Translations under genes and position numbers: made by a program
The notes under the pieces: generated by a model
The model's database searches: none
What the model saw: the letters and a program-made list of their open reading frames with translations, nothing else
Told to the model about the DNA's origin: nothing
Shown: piece after piece, positions 13,668 through 26,083 of the stretch
Position numbering within the stretch: the stretch's first letter is position 1
Layout: each line of letters opens with the position of its first letter
Assembly (NCBI RefSeq): GCF_020360975.1
Contig: NW_025408667.1
Location: 1,488,001-1,552,000 of the forward strand
DNA length: 64,000 nt
DNA from: Hirsutella rhossiliensis
Taxonomy: Eukaryota > Ascomycota > Sordariomycetes > Hypocreales > Ophiocordycipitaceae
Direction of reading: 5' to 3'

Positions 13668-14200
13668 TAATAAGCATATGGAGGCTTTATAGAATAAGGT
13701 AGTAAAAAGAGGCTCTATAATATAGTCTAAGGGAATAACCCTTAAAAGACAAAGACCTCTACTAGATAACTATACCTTCCTCTAGGAAAAGCGGGTTAGG
13801 ATAAGCCTATCCTTATAAACAAAAATATGCATAAAATGCATAAGTTAATTACGAGCAGAACGGATACCCTATTACCTATTTTGGCCCAGCGGTTCCGAAG
13901 ATATCCGCGATACGAGAATAGGTAGGGCATAGAACATTCTAGTTAAATCCACTACTTATACTAGAACCTATAGTCTTACGTTAACCATCACGCCATAATC
14001 AGACCACCTACTAAGTTAGGAAGATATACTATAGATAGAGCTTTTTAAGCACTATAGAATATGCTAGAAAGCTAACTAATTAGTCTACTAGTAGGCGAGC
14101 AATAGTCTATAAAAGACGAAGGATTTCCCTAGGAGTAGTAGATAGAATAAGCAAGTTCGCAAGTATCTTTTGCAACGCTATTCTTTTAATATATTATTTA
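13668..14200. other. Islet of weaker RIP, possible small younger insertion
   Basis: I count roughly two dozen CA/TG dinucleotides here (for example around 13820-13850, 13885-13900 and 13985-14010), whereas neighbouring stretches of this size have only a few. No ORF or domain is recognisable. The edges may form a degenerate inverted pair (agcatatggaggct near 13672, agccccttatatgct near 14199), but I could not establish target duplications. Confidence 0.4.
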
Positions 14201-14698
14201 GCCCCTTATATGCTCGTTATAAATTCCGGACGAAATCCTACCCTATACTCCTTCGACCGATCTTTCCGCTTACGTTATCGATTACCCGATTCTGCGCTTA
14301 TTGCTTATACCTTCTTATAGTAATTAGCGCTATCTTACTATTATAGTATAGTATTTAGCTAAGGCTTTCGACGCCGCTAAGACGGCCTATTATAAGTCCT
14401 TTAAGACTATAGGTATATAAAAGTCTATAGTTATAAGTTTTTATCCGACCCTTTTATTAGCGACCACTTAATAATATACTAAGTTAAGCGTACTAACTAC
14501 TATACGCTAATTAATAAGCGCTGCGAGCTTATTATTCGACTTAACCCCGCGCCCTTATTCGATATCGCTCGTATAAGCCTAGAGTACCGGGCCTAGGAAT
14601 CCCGGTTAAAACTCTACTTTATTAATAGCGATATAAGCTATATTTCTTAGTAGTACGCCTTACTATTTACTAAGGCTAAGGTAAGTGCTATGCTAATA

Positions 14699-16551
14699 AG
14701 TTAGCTTACCTACTTAGGGGCATACCTATTTAAGGGCACGTCTTATATAACTAAGATAGTATATTCTAATAGTAATTAAAGCCGCGTTTTTATATCGCGA
14801 TACTTAATTATAGTGTTTTCCTATTATTCTAGCTGCTAGCTTCTATATAGAGCTTTAAAATCCGCCTTCTAATTAGCTATTGCGACGGTAAACGGCTTAA
14901 GGGCGCGTTAAAGCTATTTCCTCGTCTTAATAACTTATTTAATCCGTATAAACCGGCTATTTAGATCTTAGGCGATTTTTCGTTGCTTTTAAGGCTATAG
15001 ACGATATAATTAATACTTAAGCTATTATATACGTAGCTATACCGTTATAAGCTATATATTCTAACGATTAAGGCTATAGCTAACTTTGCTAAAAAGTATA
15101 TAGATTATACGGTTAACTTAACCGCGATTTTCGAGCCCCTTAATAAGCCTATAGACTTCCTATAATCGTCTCGGTATTTTAAGAGCATCGCTATTATCTA
15201 TTAAGCTTAAATTCTTCTTCTTCTTTAGTAGTAACGGCGTTAACGGCGCGGGTAAGATAAAGCGGCTTATTAATAGCTTTACTATATTAACTAGCTAAAG
15301 TCCTATCCCTCGCTACCCCCTTTTAATATTTTTCTCGGTTAGGCCGGCCTACTAGGCTTAATAATAGCAGCGAAGGAAAAGTGCCTTACTAATTAGTACT
15401 ATATCGTTGAGAGAAGCGATTTTTTAGAGTTAACGTTAGTAGGCAGCTTTAATCGGCGAAAAAATCGAAATATTAAGAGGTTAAAGGACGTGCGAGGCGT
15501 ATAGAGGTAGGAAAAGGAGATATATACTATATAGGAAGCATTCGTATATAAAATCGTTAGTTTAATAGCTTCTATAGCTATCTATAATTAAGAGGACGTT
15601 GCCTTATAGCTAGCTTCTTATTTATAGGATAAAGACCTACTTAAGCTATTAAATCGCGATAGAGTCGCTCGTCTAGCCCTTTAAAGAGGCTATAAAGTCT
15701 TAATCCTTTAGAAAGTCGAGTTCTTTAGGGAACTATTAGTATTAAAGGTCCTAACCTTTAAAGATTATAAGAGGAGTTAAGGCCCGGCTAATAGTAGAGA
15801 CGTATTTTACTATTATAGTCTAATAACGCGACCTAAGCCGCTTCTTAAGCGTCTCCTTCTTCTCTAAGCTCCCTAGCACGAGGCCGTTATAGCCGAGGCC
15901 TTCGAGGATACCTATCTCGTCTATATTAAAGCGTGATTCCGGGGGAATAGCCTATAAAGCCGGGAGCTTAAGTAACTAGAACTACTCCTTAATCCGGGCT
16001 ATAGAAGGGCCGTTAATACGAGCAGAATTAAGAGCTTTACCTTTAATCGTGCTAACCTTTAGATTTCGGGCTAAAAAGCCTACTACCTAGTGTTTTCTAA
16101 GTAGGCGGGTATCGCCTATAGCCGTAATAATACGGCCGGCGAATTCCCTTAGCTAGAGATATATTAGGGGGAGCCTAAGGGCGGCTTAGGTAAGAACCTA
16201 ATCTTAGAGGTGTTTCTCTTACTCTCGGCTAAGCCTCTAATAGTATTTATATGCCTCTCTCTTTAGTTAGGTACCTTTAAGGCGTTTCTAAAGTATTGTC
16301 CTTAGAATACCCTACTTCTAACTAGCCTATACCTAACCTATGCTAAGTTTAATATTAGCTAGAGCGTTCTAAAGCTAATCTTCGGTATATTTAGAAAGCT
16401 AAGATATTACTTATTTAAATAATGTTTTTTTAATAATAATTAAGTATAAGATATATAAGAATTCGCGGTTATAATATATAAGTTAGTCGGCGCATTAGTA
16501 TTATAAAGACGTGCCCTTAAGTAGGTGTGCCCCTAAGTAGGTAAGCTAACT
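14699..16551. mobile_element. Fot1/pogo-like DNA transposon (Tc1-mariner superfamily)
   Basis: The element is 1853 bp with terminal inverted repeats of about 46-55 bp. The left end starts AGTTAGCTTACCTACTTAGG at 14699 and the reverse complement of the right end starts identically from 16551. A TA lies on each outer side (14697-14698 and 16552-16553), the target duplication of this superfamily. Length, TIR length, the AGT start and the TA site all fit fungal Fot1-like elements. The TIRs differ by C-to-T at CA sites, so RIP hit the two ends unequally. I could not recognise a transposase frame, so the superfamily call rests on structure. Confidence 0.72.
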
Positions 16552-16559
16552 TAGAGATA

Positions 16560-19500
16560 GGTCTCGACGTAGAGGATAAAGAAGGAGCGGAGGATAGGGT
16601 AGTTCTATTATTTCCGGAGGTATTTAGTATAGTAAAGGGGGTGCCTTAGTTAGTTCCTACTACGCTAGCGAAGAAGAAGGGTAGTCGGAAGTAATAAATA
16701 GGTCTTATCTTTCTTTTATTTAGTTATAACTATCCTTCTCTCCGTTATCGTTAAGGTCTCGATAAAGTTATAGTTTAGTTTTATTTTCCTTAATAATATT
16801 TAATAGGTAGTATAAATAGTTTTCCCTTATTCTCTTATTTTACTATTTTATATATAGTTATAAGACGTTTAAGTATACTAATATATTAACGAGTTAGTAG
16901 CGATTTAGTAGGGATTCGTTATTAATTTAGTAGTATATTCCTACGCTAATAGGTTTCCCTACCTTACTTAATCTTATACCTCTTTTTCCCGGTTAGGCTA
17001 GTAGTATATTCTTTAATAAGGTCTTAGCTATTCGCTATATCTTTAGTATCGACCTATTAGTTATACTTAGCTAGCTATCCTTTTTATTTAATAAGGAAAA
17101 AGGTATTGCCCTTAGATCTTTTTTAGTCTTTAATCTCTTAGACTTCTTATTTACCTTTATCGTCCTCTAAGTTTAATATTAATAGGGTTTCGCTATCTTT
17201 ATAGGTGCCTTTACGCTCCTTTTATAGCTCTAAGAGACTAATATAGAAAACGTTATAAAAGCGTAAGTACTTCTTAGGGAGTATAAGATAATATACTTAC
17301 TTTTTAATAGCTTATAGGACCTAAAACGGTCTAATATACTTAGGTAAGAGTTTTCTTTTTTCGTCCTTAAGGTATAAGTTCTTTATCGATAATACTATAA
17401 GGTCTCTTACTTTTAATATAAGTAGTTAGTACCTTAAATTATAGTATTTCGCTTACGATTTAATAGCTTTTCCTTAGTATTCCTTAAGCTTCTTTTATAG
17501 CTCTTATAGCCTAGTAACTCTTACTCTTACTTTAAGTACCCCCCTTTAAATAATATTATCCTTAATATTAATATAGAAGTTTAGTTAGTAACTTATTAAC
17601 GCTTTATTAAGTAATAACTTAGTTATCGCGTTCTTTATATTATTATATATAAATTAAGTAATATATAGGAGTAACGCTTAGTTAGTTTATTTTAAGTTAG
17701 TAAAGTATCTTAAGTAATACTATATAGCTTAGTTTATTTATTTTATTTACTTATTAGTTTATAGGTAAAATACTATTAATAGCCTACGTTTTACTTATAA
17801 GATAAAATAGAGATCTAACTAAAACTTACTTATAAATAAGGACCCTTTATCTAAGATAATACCCTTTAAAGGTCTATATACTAATTTAACTTAGTAATAG
17901 AATAATTCTACTAGCTCTAGAGCTATTATTATCTTAAAGATAGGAAAGAAGAAGTAATACTTAGTATATTAGTCTACGATTACTAAGATCGTATTAACGT
18001 CTTATTTATTATACTATACTTTAAGTAGACCTATAGTAAAGTTTATTAATAATTCTTCCTATAGTTATATAAGATATAGTAATAATTATATAGTACTATA
18101 AAAGCAATGCTTCTTAGATACTATACCTTAATATACTAGGTATAACTAAACGTATTTATTTACGTCTTTTATTATTCTATCTTAGTAGAAGTTCCTCGCT
18201 AGTAGTTTGCTAGTATATTAGGAGCTAAAGTATCTTATTAACGAATTATTATAAAAGAGCTATATTAGCTCTTACTATAAGGCTGCTTCTAAAGGCACTA
18301 TAATATAACCTTTCTATAGTAGTAGTCTATCTAAGCGTATTAACTAGAAACCCTTCCCTTTTAAGAAGTCTTTAGTCTTCTTTAGCTTATTAATCGCTAT
18401 ATTAACCGACTAAGTATATTTTAATAACTCTAGTAGTAGTTTTAGAACTTCTACTATATAAACCTTTATATAGTAGGCCGCTTCTTTAGCGGTCTTCCTT
18501 AAGAGTAACTATTTATAACTAGCTCTCTCTTTAGCTTAATCGGCTAATTATTTAAGTCTCGCGCCTAAATTATTATAGTTTAGCTATAGATAAGCTTATA
18601 TATTTTCCTTATATAAAGGCACTTTACTATACTTATATTAACTTAAGGTTAAGTATCTCTTTACCTATAAAAACGCCTTATTATTTCTCTATATAAATAT
18701 AGTATTAATAGTAGCTAGCTTTACTTATAGCTTTAGTAATAGTTCTATAAATAAGGGTTTCTCGCCCTTATATCTAGGTATTCTTAATAGCGCGTCTACT
18801 AGGTTTAATTTACCTATATAATACTTAATCGTAAAGTTAAATAGTACTAAATATATATACTATCTTACTTACCTTTTATTTAAGGAGGTCTAGTATATAA
18901 ACGTTTAAAGGTTATAGTAGTCTAATAATACCTTTACTTTATACGCTGCCCCTTTAATATAATATCGCTAGTATTTAAATAACTTAACGATAGCAAATAG
19001 TTCTTAGTCTAGAATACTATAATTAAGTTTAGCTCTAGTAAACTTCCTTAACTAAAATATAATCGGATAGTAACGTCCTTTATTATTAAGTTAAGAGATA
19101 ATCCTTACTATCGCGAATTATAATATATCTATTTCGATATAAATATATCTTTCTAGATTATAATATTAAAGGAGTAGGGCTCCTTAAAAAGCATCCTTAA
19201 GAGCTTAAAACGCTACCCTTTTAGTAAGGTTTAGCTCTATACTCCTTAGCCTCTTCCTATTCTTACTCCCCTTTAATAATATAGTTAGGGGCGCTATAAC
19301 TCCTAAGTACTTATATATAAATCGTTAGTAAAAATTATAGAACCTAAGGAAAACCTAAATATTATAGTAGGTTATAGGTTTAGGCTATTAGGCTATTGCC
19401 TCTACCTATCGAGGGTCTATCGATACCTTATTAATAAATAAAATAAACCTAAGGAACTTAACTAACTATTAATAAAAGATATACTTTAATAGTTTTATAT

Positions 19501-22230
19501 AGAGCTCTATAGCCCTTAACCTTTCTATTACTTATTCTAAGTATTTAGTATATTCTTCTTTTATCTTAGAGTATATAAGGATATTATTAAGGTAAACTAC
19601 GTAGATTATATCTATAAGCCCCTTAAGCGCTTAATAGATATAGCTTTAAAATATAGCTAGTATATTAGTAAGTTTAAAGGGTATTACTAGGTATTTAAAA
19701 TATCTATAATACGTTTAAAAAGCAGTCTTTTATTTATCTCCTTCTTAAATTTAAATATATTAATATATATTCTATATATTAATCTTAGAAAAATACTTAG
19801 CTCCTTAATAGTAGTTAATAATCTCTAAAATAAAGGGTAAAGGGTACTAATTCTTTTATATAACCTAGTTAAGTCCTCGGTAGTCTATATATAGCTATAA
19901 GGTACTATCCTTTTTTAAAATAAAAAGGATAGGCGCCCTAGCTAGGCTTTTTAACTCCTAGATTATTTTCCTTCTTATTACGTCTTAGACCTAATCGCGT
20001 AATACTTAGAGTTCCCTTTATAATAAAAGGTAAATTAGTCTATAAGGGGGTTCTATATTAAGGATTAAATTAATTAAGTAATCTATTCCCTTTTTAGCTA
20101 GTAGTAAGTTAGATCTATTAGCTAAGAAAGTATCTTTAAACTAATAAAGAGTTAGTAGGATTTCGGCCTATTCTTCTTATAAAATCCCTTTATCTTTATC
20201 TTTATTTAGTAGCGGGATTAGCTTAGGATTAAGCGCTATTATATATACCCTTACCTCGTTCTTATATTCCTAAAAGAATCTATAAGGAGTCTATAAGGTT
20301 TCGCTACTTAGTTAATACTTAAACTACTACTATTATTTCTATAAGATAATATAGATACGTTTATCCTTTAAGGTAGTAACTAATAAAAGGATTAATACTT
20401 AATCGTTTAGCGTTAACTTATTAGTACTAATATAGAAACGAGTAATTATCTTTTTAGTACTTCTTATATCTATTATTTAGAGCGGCACTAACTATACTCT
20501 ATACTCCCTTACCTTACTATTACTTAGCCCTAATAACTTAGGGTATAATAGCGCTACTTATAGTAAACCTTACTATTAAGTAAAGTATATATTTATAAGG
20601 TTAACGGTACTATAATTATTTAAGTATATAGGGACTTTAGTAGGGTTTTGCCTTAATATCGTTTTAAGAGTTTTAAGTAACTATTTTATAGGTATTAAGT
20701 TTACTAAGGGAGAGGCGTTTACCTTAATATCTTACCTTTTCCTTATTTTATAGTATTAAGTCTAAGAGTCTTTACTAGGGTTTCTACCTTTAAAGAATTA
20801 ATATATTTTATAGATAGGTATCCTAGCTTATTATATTAGAAATATATAATTCCTAATTAAGTAGAAGATCCTCTTCTTTAATAACGTCCCTTAGTTTAGC
20901 CCTTAGTAGGTATATCGCTGGCTTACTAATTATTAGTCGAATTAATAATATTTCCTTAACGATTTTACTTAGCTTATTAGCCTCTTTAATTCCTCCCCCT
21001 ATATATACTACCTTAGGGTATAGTACTATTTCTATTCCTAGTTCCTCTAAGGGAAGAAGTAGTATTAGTATATTACTTCTTATTAGTAGTAGTATCTTAA
21101 TATCGTTAAGCGCTTTATATAAGCTCTTCCTATTAGTAAGTATAAATAGGTATTAAATAAAAGTTAATTTAATCTTAAAGTTATAGCTCTAGCTTAGCGA
21201 AAAACGTAAGAGCACGCGCTTTTTCTAATAAGCGTTCGAAATACCTCTTTAAGGAGTTAAGGTATAAGCTAAACTCTAAGAGGGACTAGCCTTTTTATTA
21301 GCGAGCCTCCTTTAATTATATCGCTAATAGTATCTCCTTATTTATAGTATCCTTAATTAAGATAAGTATTTATTTTTTAAAGTATACTTAATCTATACTA
21401 TATTTAGTTTAGTTAATCGGCGTTTATTCTTTAAGGTATCGGCGCTATCTCGCTTTATAGTTACTATATATATAATCTACTATATAAAGGATCTTTATTT
21501 TATCGCGACGAAAACGTTTAAGCGCTACCTTAAAAGCGTCCTCTAGATCGTAAGTCTAGTTTAAACGTTTTTGTATATTAGTAGGTTAAAATAATTAAGC
21601 GATATTTTTAATCTTAACCTTACTACTATAGCTGCTATCCGATTTAAGGGAGTAGGACCGTTAACGCTTCCCTAAATAGATAGCGATAGTACTAGCGCGT
21701 TTAGTAATTTCTTCCTTTAATTATATAACGTAATCTTATAAACGTTTCGTCTCCTTTAGCTCCTTAACGCGCGCTTATAAAGCTATAAGCTTTTCCTTAT
21801 AAGACGGTTATCTTACGCCTATAGGTAGCGATATCTTTAATATAGTTATAACGCTATTTATAGTAAGGGTCTATTCTAAGGATATATCTTCTTATTCTTC
21901 GTCTCCTAAATAGGTACTTAATATACGTAATAAAGAGGCCTTAACTAGTTAACTACTACGTTGCGCTATAAGAGCGTTACGTAGTCTTCTTTAAGTAGCT
22001 ATCTTTACTAAGTAACTAAAAAGGGAAGCTTTAGAAATTATAAGGGAATATATATTACGGTACGATTAGTTAGGTAGTAGAGATAGCTAGAGGTACTACG
22101 CTATATATATTATATTCTCCTCGTTATAAGACTAAAGCTTATAAGAAGAAGGATTTTTCTTCTTTAGTCGGAGTAGCGAGTAGTTTATAACTTATAAGCG
22201 GGGTAGGTATAATTCCCTGCCGATACCCTA
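16560..22230 (-). mobile_element. Gypsy3: RIP-mutated Ty3/gypsy element on the minus strand
   Basis: Read leftward: a primer-site-like TATCGGCAGGG (complement near 22213-22230), a gag region (about 20900-22200), RT (about 19500-20100), integrase (about 17300-18300) and a 3' region near 16600-16800. No clear LTR pair is visible; only about 60 bp separate the primer site from the border with Z element 1. It is a third gypsy family, distinct in sequence from Gypsy1 and Gypsy2. Confidence 0.7.
17300..20100 (-). pseudogene. Gypsy3 pol relic
   Basis: On the minus strand, near 19690-19740, the frame gives 'K-T-A-F' followed by 'YRYFKYLVIPFKL', the WKTAFRTRYGxFEYxVMPF block of Ty3/gypsy RT. The catalytic box near 19575-19605 reads 'VVYLNNILIY', so both Asp codons have become Asn. 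Further along, near 17970-18005, 'D-V-N-T-I-L-V-I-V-D' matches the integrase core entry. The order RT then integrase and the motif wording fit Ty3/gypsy. Multiple RIP stops make it inactive. Confidence 0.75.
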
Positions 22231-22566
22231 TTAATATATTAGTACTATATACCTAAGTACTTTATTAGCCTATACCTCTTAGTAGCGCTCTTATAAAGGA
22301 GCTATTAAACTTACTAAGGTATAGTAGTACTACTCTTAGTTATACGGAGCCTTACTATTATAAGAGGCTCTTAATTACCTAGGCGAACTAAGTATTACGT
22401 TCGCTTTAATTTTATAACTATAGGAGTATAGATATTTCGCGTATATATATACTAGCGCGGGCGGTTTAACTAAACTAAGTAATTAAATATCGGCTTTAAA
22501 GGCAGCTAAAAATAGCTATTCTATATATAGGGATATAGAGAGGGTAAAATAAAGGGTAGATTATAC

Positions 22567-22743
22567 TATTACGGAGTAGGTAGAGGTATAAGCTTAGGTA
22601 TAGTCTATTAAAAGAAGGTTAATAATCTATAAAAGGGAAAAGGAAGAGAAGTACGGGCCTAGCTTATATAGGCGCGGAGGCCGCTTATATATAGACTTAG
22701 CCTAGACCCTAGTCTAGGCCTATATAAGGCAAAAGCCCTTATA
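22567..22743 (+). repeat. Z LTR (right LTR of Z element 1)
   Basis: 177-bp partner of 11539-11715. It starts TATTACGGAG where the partner has TATTATAGAG, again a CG/TA difference. Confidence 0.9.
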
Positions 22744-22748
22744 AGAGA

Positions 22749-23230
22749 GTCTTATAAAATATTAGCTTTCTACTTACTATATAAATAAGAACTAGTACTA
22801 CCTCTTAAGGTAGAATACTTAACTTAGCGACTAATTAACTAAGATAAAGTAAAGATAAGAGAAGAATTATTTAAAGTATATATATAAGTTTTAGAAAGGA
22901 AAGAAAAAGATATAGAAGAAGCTAAGAAAAGAGTAATAAGATATCGGAATTAATTAATAAAGAGGACGAATAAAGCTAATAAGTATATAATAAGGAAAGA
23001 AAGCTTATAACTTAGAGACCTTATCTTACTATTTAATATAAGATAATTAAATAATCTAAGGAGGTAGGCTAAGTATTAAATAAGGTAGAACGGTCCCTTT
23101 TAAGTAATATTATACTAAGAGTAGTTTAGGGTATATAGGATTAAGACTTTAAATAGAATCGTACTTAATAAGATAATCTTAAGAGAGTATTTAAAGAAGT
23201 TTAAAAAGGATAAAGAAGGTTAATAGTACT
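22749..23230 (+). pseudogene. Gypsy2-A integrase C-terminal relic
   Basis: This continues the pol frame cut at 11538; in copy B the two halves are contiguous through about 60998. It reads 'ILAFYLLY', then 'LPLKVEYL', then a charged stretch 'LERKEKDIEEAKKRVIRY', followed by 'LRDLILLFN', which matches the way gypsy integrases end. Stops fall at former Gln and Trp codons. Together with 9300-11538 it completes one pol gene. Confidence 0.75.
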
Positions 23231-24205
23231 TTACTAAAGATAACTAGTTACTCTAAAATAAGATTACTCTTAATAAAAGGAAGAAGGAAGAAATAATAAA
23301 TAAAGTAAATAATTTACTACTCTTACTAAGTAGAGAAGCCTTAGATTAAATAGTACTATAGTTATAATAACGCTTTAATAAACCTTAGAAGGATTAAAGC
23401 TAGGAAGAGAAAGAAGAGCGACTATAAATACTTAAGAAAGGCCTAAGGTATATAATCGAGGTTTAGCTACTATAACTTAGTAAAGTAAAAAGGGATCTCT
23501 ATATAAAAGCCCTAAAAATACTAATTTAATAAGAAAAGAATAAGGTAAAAAGAAGCTAAGGAGGAAAAGGTAGTAAAGATAAAAATCTATAACTATTATA
23601 AGAAGTATACTAGAACCTAACTAGTAACTAAGGTACCGTCTAACTATCTAATTAAAGGACGACTATAGTAGCTAAGATATTTATAAGCGCCCGACCTACT
23701 ATTTTATCTTTTTAAATTTTCTACTTAAAGTTCCCTAAGTAAATAAAGATAATATTTCCTACCCTTCCTTAATAATAACCTACCCTTTACTACCTTAAAA
23801 AAGATAAATAGAGATATAATTAAATAATAAAGTAAGAAAATAAATATTCTTACTACTTACCTCCTTTAAGAATAGGATTTTTTACTTTATAAATAAGGAT
23901 ATCTATTTTTTATTATAGAGGGGGAGACCTACTATAGCGAAAATAAACGCGCTTATAAGATAAATTTTAATATATTTTCGACTTATTAAATTAAACGTAT
24001 ATAATCTTAAGAGAAAAACCTTTACTACTAAAGATAGTAACTAAATAAAGCTACCTACTCTTAGTAACCTTATTATAGACTACTATAAAGCGAACTTAAA
24101 GACTATTTAATTATTACTTAAAAGAGAGCTCGTTAAACCTATATAATCTCTTTCTAAGTAAAATAGGTATAAGGTTAATTTCCTCCCCTTCCTTTAAATC
24201 CTTAG

Positions 24206-24382
24206 TATTATAAAGTAGGTAGAGGCGTAAGCTTAGGTACGGTCTATTAAAAGAAAGTTAATAATCTATAAAGGGGAAAAGAAAGAGAAGTATAGGCCTA
24301 GCCTATATAGGCGTAGAGGCTGCTTATATATAGACTTAGCCTAGACCTTAGTCTAGGCCTATATAGGGCAAAAGCCCTTATA
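24206..24382 (+). repeat. Z LTR (left LTR of Z element 2)
   Basis: 177 bp, TATTATAAAG...CCCTTATA, with the internal hairpin GCCTAGAC-ctta-GTCTAGGC. Confidence 0.9.
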
Positions 24383-25901
24383 TTATACCCCTACCTAGCT
24401 TTTAAAAAGGCGCGCCTCTAAATAATACTTAATACCGCGCTTAAGGGGACGGAACCCTCGCGCGGACTATATACGCTTAGTCGCGGAAAAAACGTTAGTA
24501 AATAACGTATAATACCCTCTTAAGCGAGCTTCTCGGATAGACTATATTATTAGTAAAGGCCGCGCCCTAAGAGTTAGGCTTTAGCACTTCTAGCTAAGGA
24601 GTAAAGGTATATAGAACGGCGCGTAGCTAGCTTCGGTAAGCTTATAGTATCCCGCCCCCCCTATATCGGCGCACGGTAGTAGCTCCTAGTACCGTAATAT
24701 AGGGGATAGTACTCTAGTATATAAGGCTCTGCTCCCTCCTATATAGGGCTATATAGGCACTCCCTTTCGCTATAGTTATATTATATTAGCGGCCTTCCTA
24801 TATCTTAGCTGCCTTTTCGGTCGCTATAGGTATATATCCCGTCCGTATAGCAGCTACTACCGTACGCGAGGGGACGCCGACGAAGCCTATAAAGGCATTA
24901 CTAAGATTACTCGTCGCTAGAGTCGCTATTATCGAACCTAACCTCCTTTCTATCCTAGCGCGTGCGCCCCTCTACTACTTAAAGTACGTTTACCCGCGCC
25001 TCCTAGCGCGGGCACTTTAAAAACTAATAGGATTTACTACTATAGCCTATATAGCGACCTTCTTATTACTACCTCTTTCTATCCTCGGTCCTTAAAGTAG
25101 AGATAGAGATATCTATAGTATTACTAGCGTTATCCTCTTCTTATACTATAAAAGAAGATAAAAAAAGAAACTTATTACTACTAAGCTCGCGAAGAAGGTA
25201 GACGAGATCGGTATACGTATTTAGTAGTATAGACCTTTCGCTTAAACGGGTACGCTAATCTAAATTTAAGCTTATAACGAGGTAATTATACTTTACCGCG
25301 TTAGGCTAGCTATATACGTTTACTCGATAAAGCACCTCTTTAAACTATATAAGGTAGGCTAAAATAGCTTTACTCTACTTTTAACGGAGCCTTATAAGCT
25401 CCTAGCCTACCGACTTAGCTATATTAGGTTCGCCGTAATTAATATAGAGCTTCGCGAGGAGGTTAGCTAGTCTATTTATACTAGTACGCGTAAACAGTAA
25501 GAGATGCCTTTATAAGTATAGGGATAGGCTCGCGTAAAGATAGTTAAATTAGGCGCGGATATCCCTTATTACGGCGCTATTAGTATAGAGCTTCGCTTCT
25601 ATATAAAGTAGCTATAGCTCGAGCTCTATAGAGGAGCTATCGAACTTACTAAGGTACGGTAGTACCGCTCTTAGTCGTATAGAGCCCTACTATTATAAGA
25701 GGCTCTTAATTGCCTAGGCGAACTAAGTATTACGTTCGCCTTAATTTTATGACTATAAGAGTATAGATATTTCGCGTATATATATACTAGCGCGGGCGGT
25801 TTAACTAAACTAAGTAATTAAACGTTAGCTTTAAAGGCAGCTAAAAATAGCTATTTTATATATAGGGATATAGAGAGGGTAAAATAAAGGGTAGATTATA
25901 C

Positions 25902-26078
25902 TATTATAGAGTAGGTAAAGGCATAGGCTTAGGTGCGGTCTATTAAAAGAAGGTTAATAATCTATAAGGGGGAAAAGGAAGAGAAGTATAGGCCTAGCCT
26001 ATATAAGCGCGGAGGCCGCTTATATATAGACTTAGCCTAGACCTTAGTCTAGGCCTATATAAGGTAAAAGCCCTTATA
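25902..26078 (+). repeat. Z LTR (right LTR of Z element 2)
   Basis: 177-bp partner of 24206-24382, followed directly by the duplicated CTTAG. Confidence 0.9.
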
Positions 26079-26083
26079 CTTAG

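Larger units (their letters stand above)
11539..22743 (+). mobile_element. Z element 1 (177-bp LTRs) carrying large nested insertions
   Basis: An LTR element with 177-bp repeats at 11539-11715 and 22567-22743, flanked by the duplication AGAGA (11534-11538 and 22744-22748) within the Gypsy2 integrase. Its ends match the short Z element at 24206-26078. Relative to that copy it lacks about 330 bp near 12513 and has a large insertion from about 12651 to 22288. That insertion contains Gypsy3, a Fot1-like transposon and unassigned sequence. I recognise no coding domain in the Z core itself, so it is probably non-autonomous. Confidence 0.85.
24206..26078 (+). mobile_element. Z element 2: 1.87-kb non-autonomous LTR element
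   Basis: Two 177-bp LTRs (24206-24382 and 25902-26078) enclose a 1519-bp core. The flanking duplication is CTTAG (24201-24205 and 26079-26083), and copy B of Gypsy2 (near 62448) has the uninterrupted site. No protease, RT or integrase motif is visible on either strand, and a 1.5-kb core is too short for a full pol. It therefore looks like a short non-autonomous LTR retrotransposon that borrowed enzymes. Its sequence is RIP-affected, though noticeably GC-richer than the surrounding gypsy DNA. Confidence 0.87.

Noticed and set aside
24206..26078. CRISPR-like or tandem array, suggested by repeated 177-bp units
   Set aside because: Units are LTRs spaced by whole element cores, each insertion bounded by its own 5-bp target duplication.
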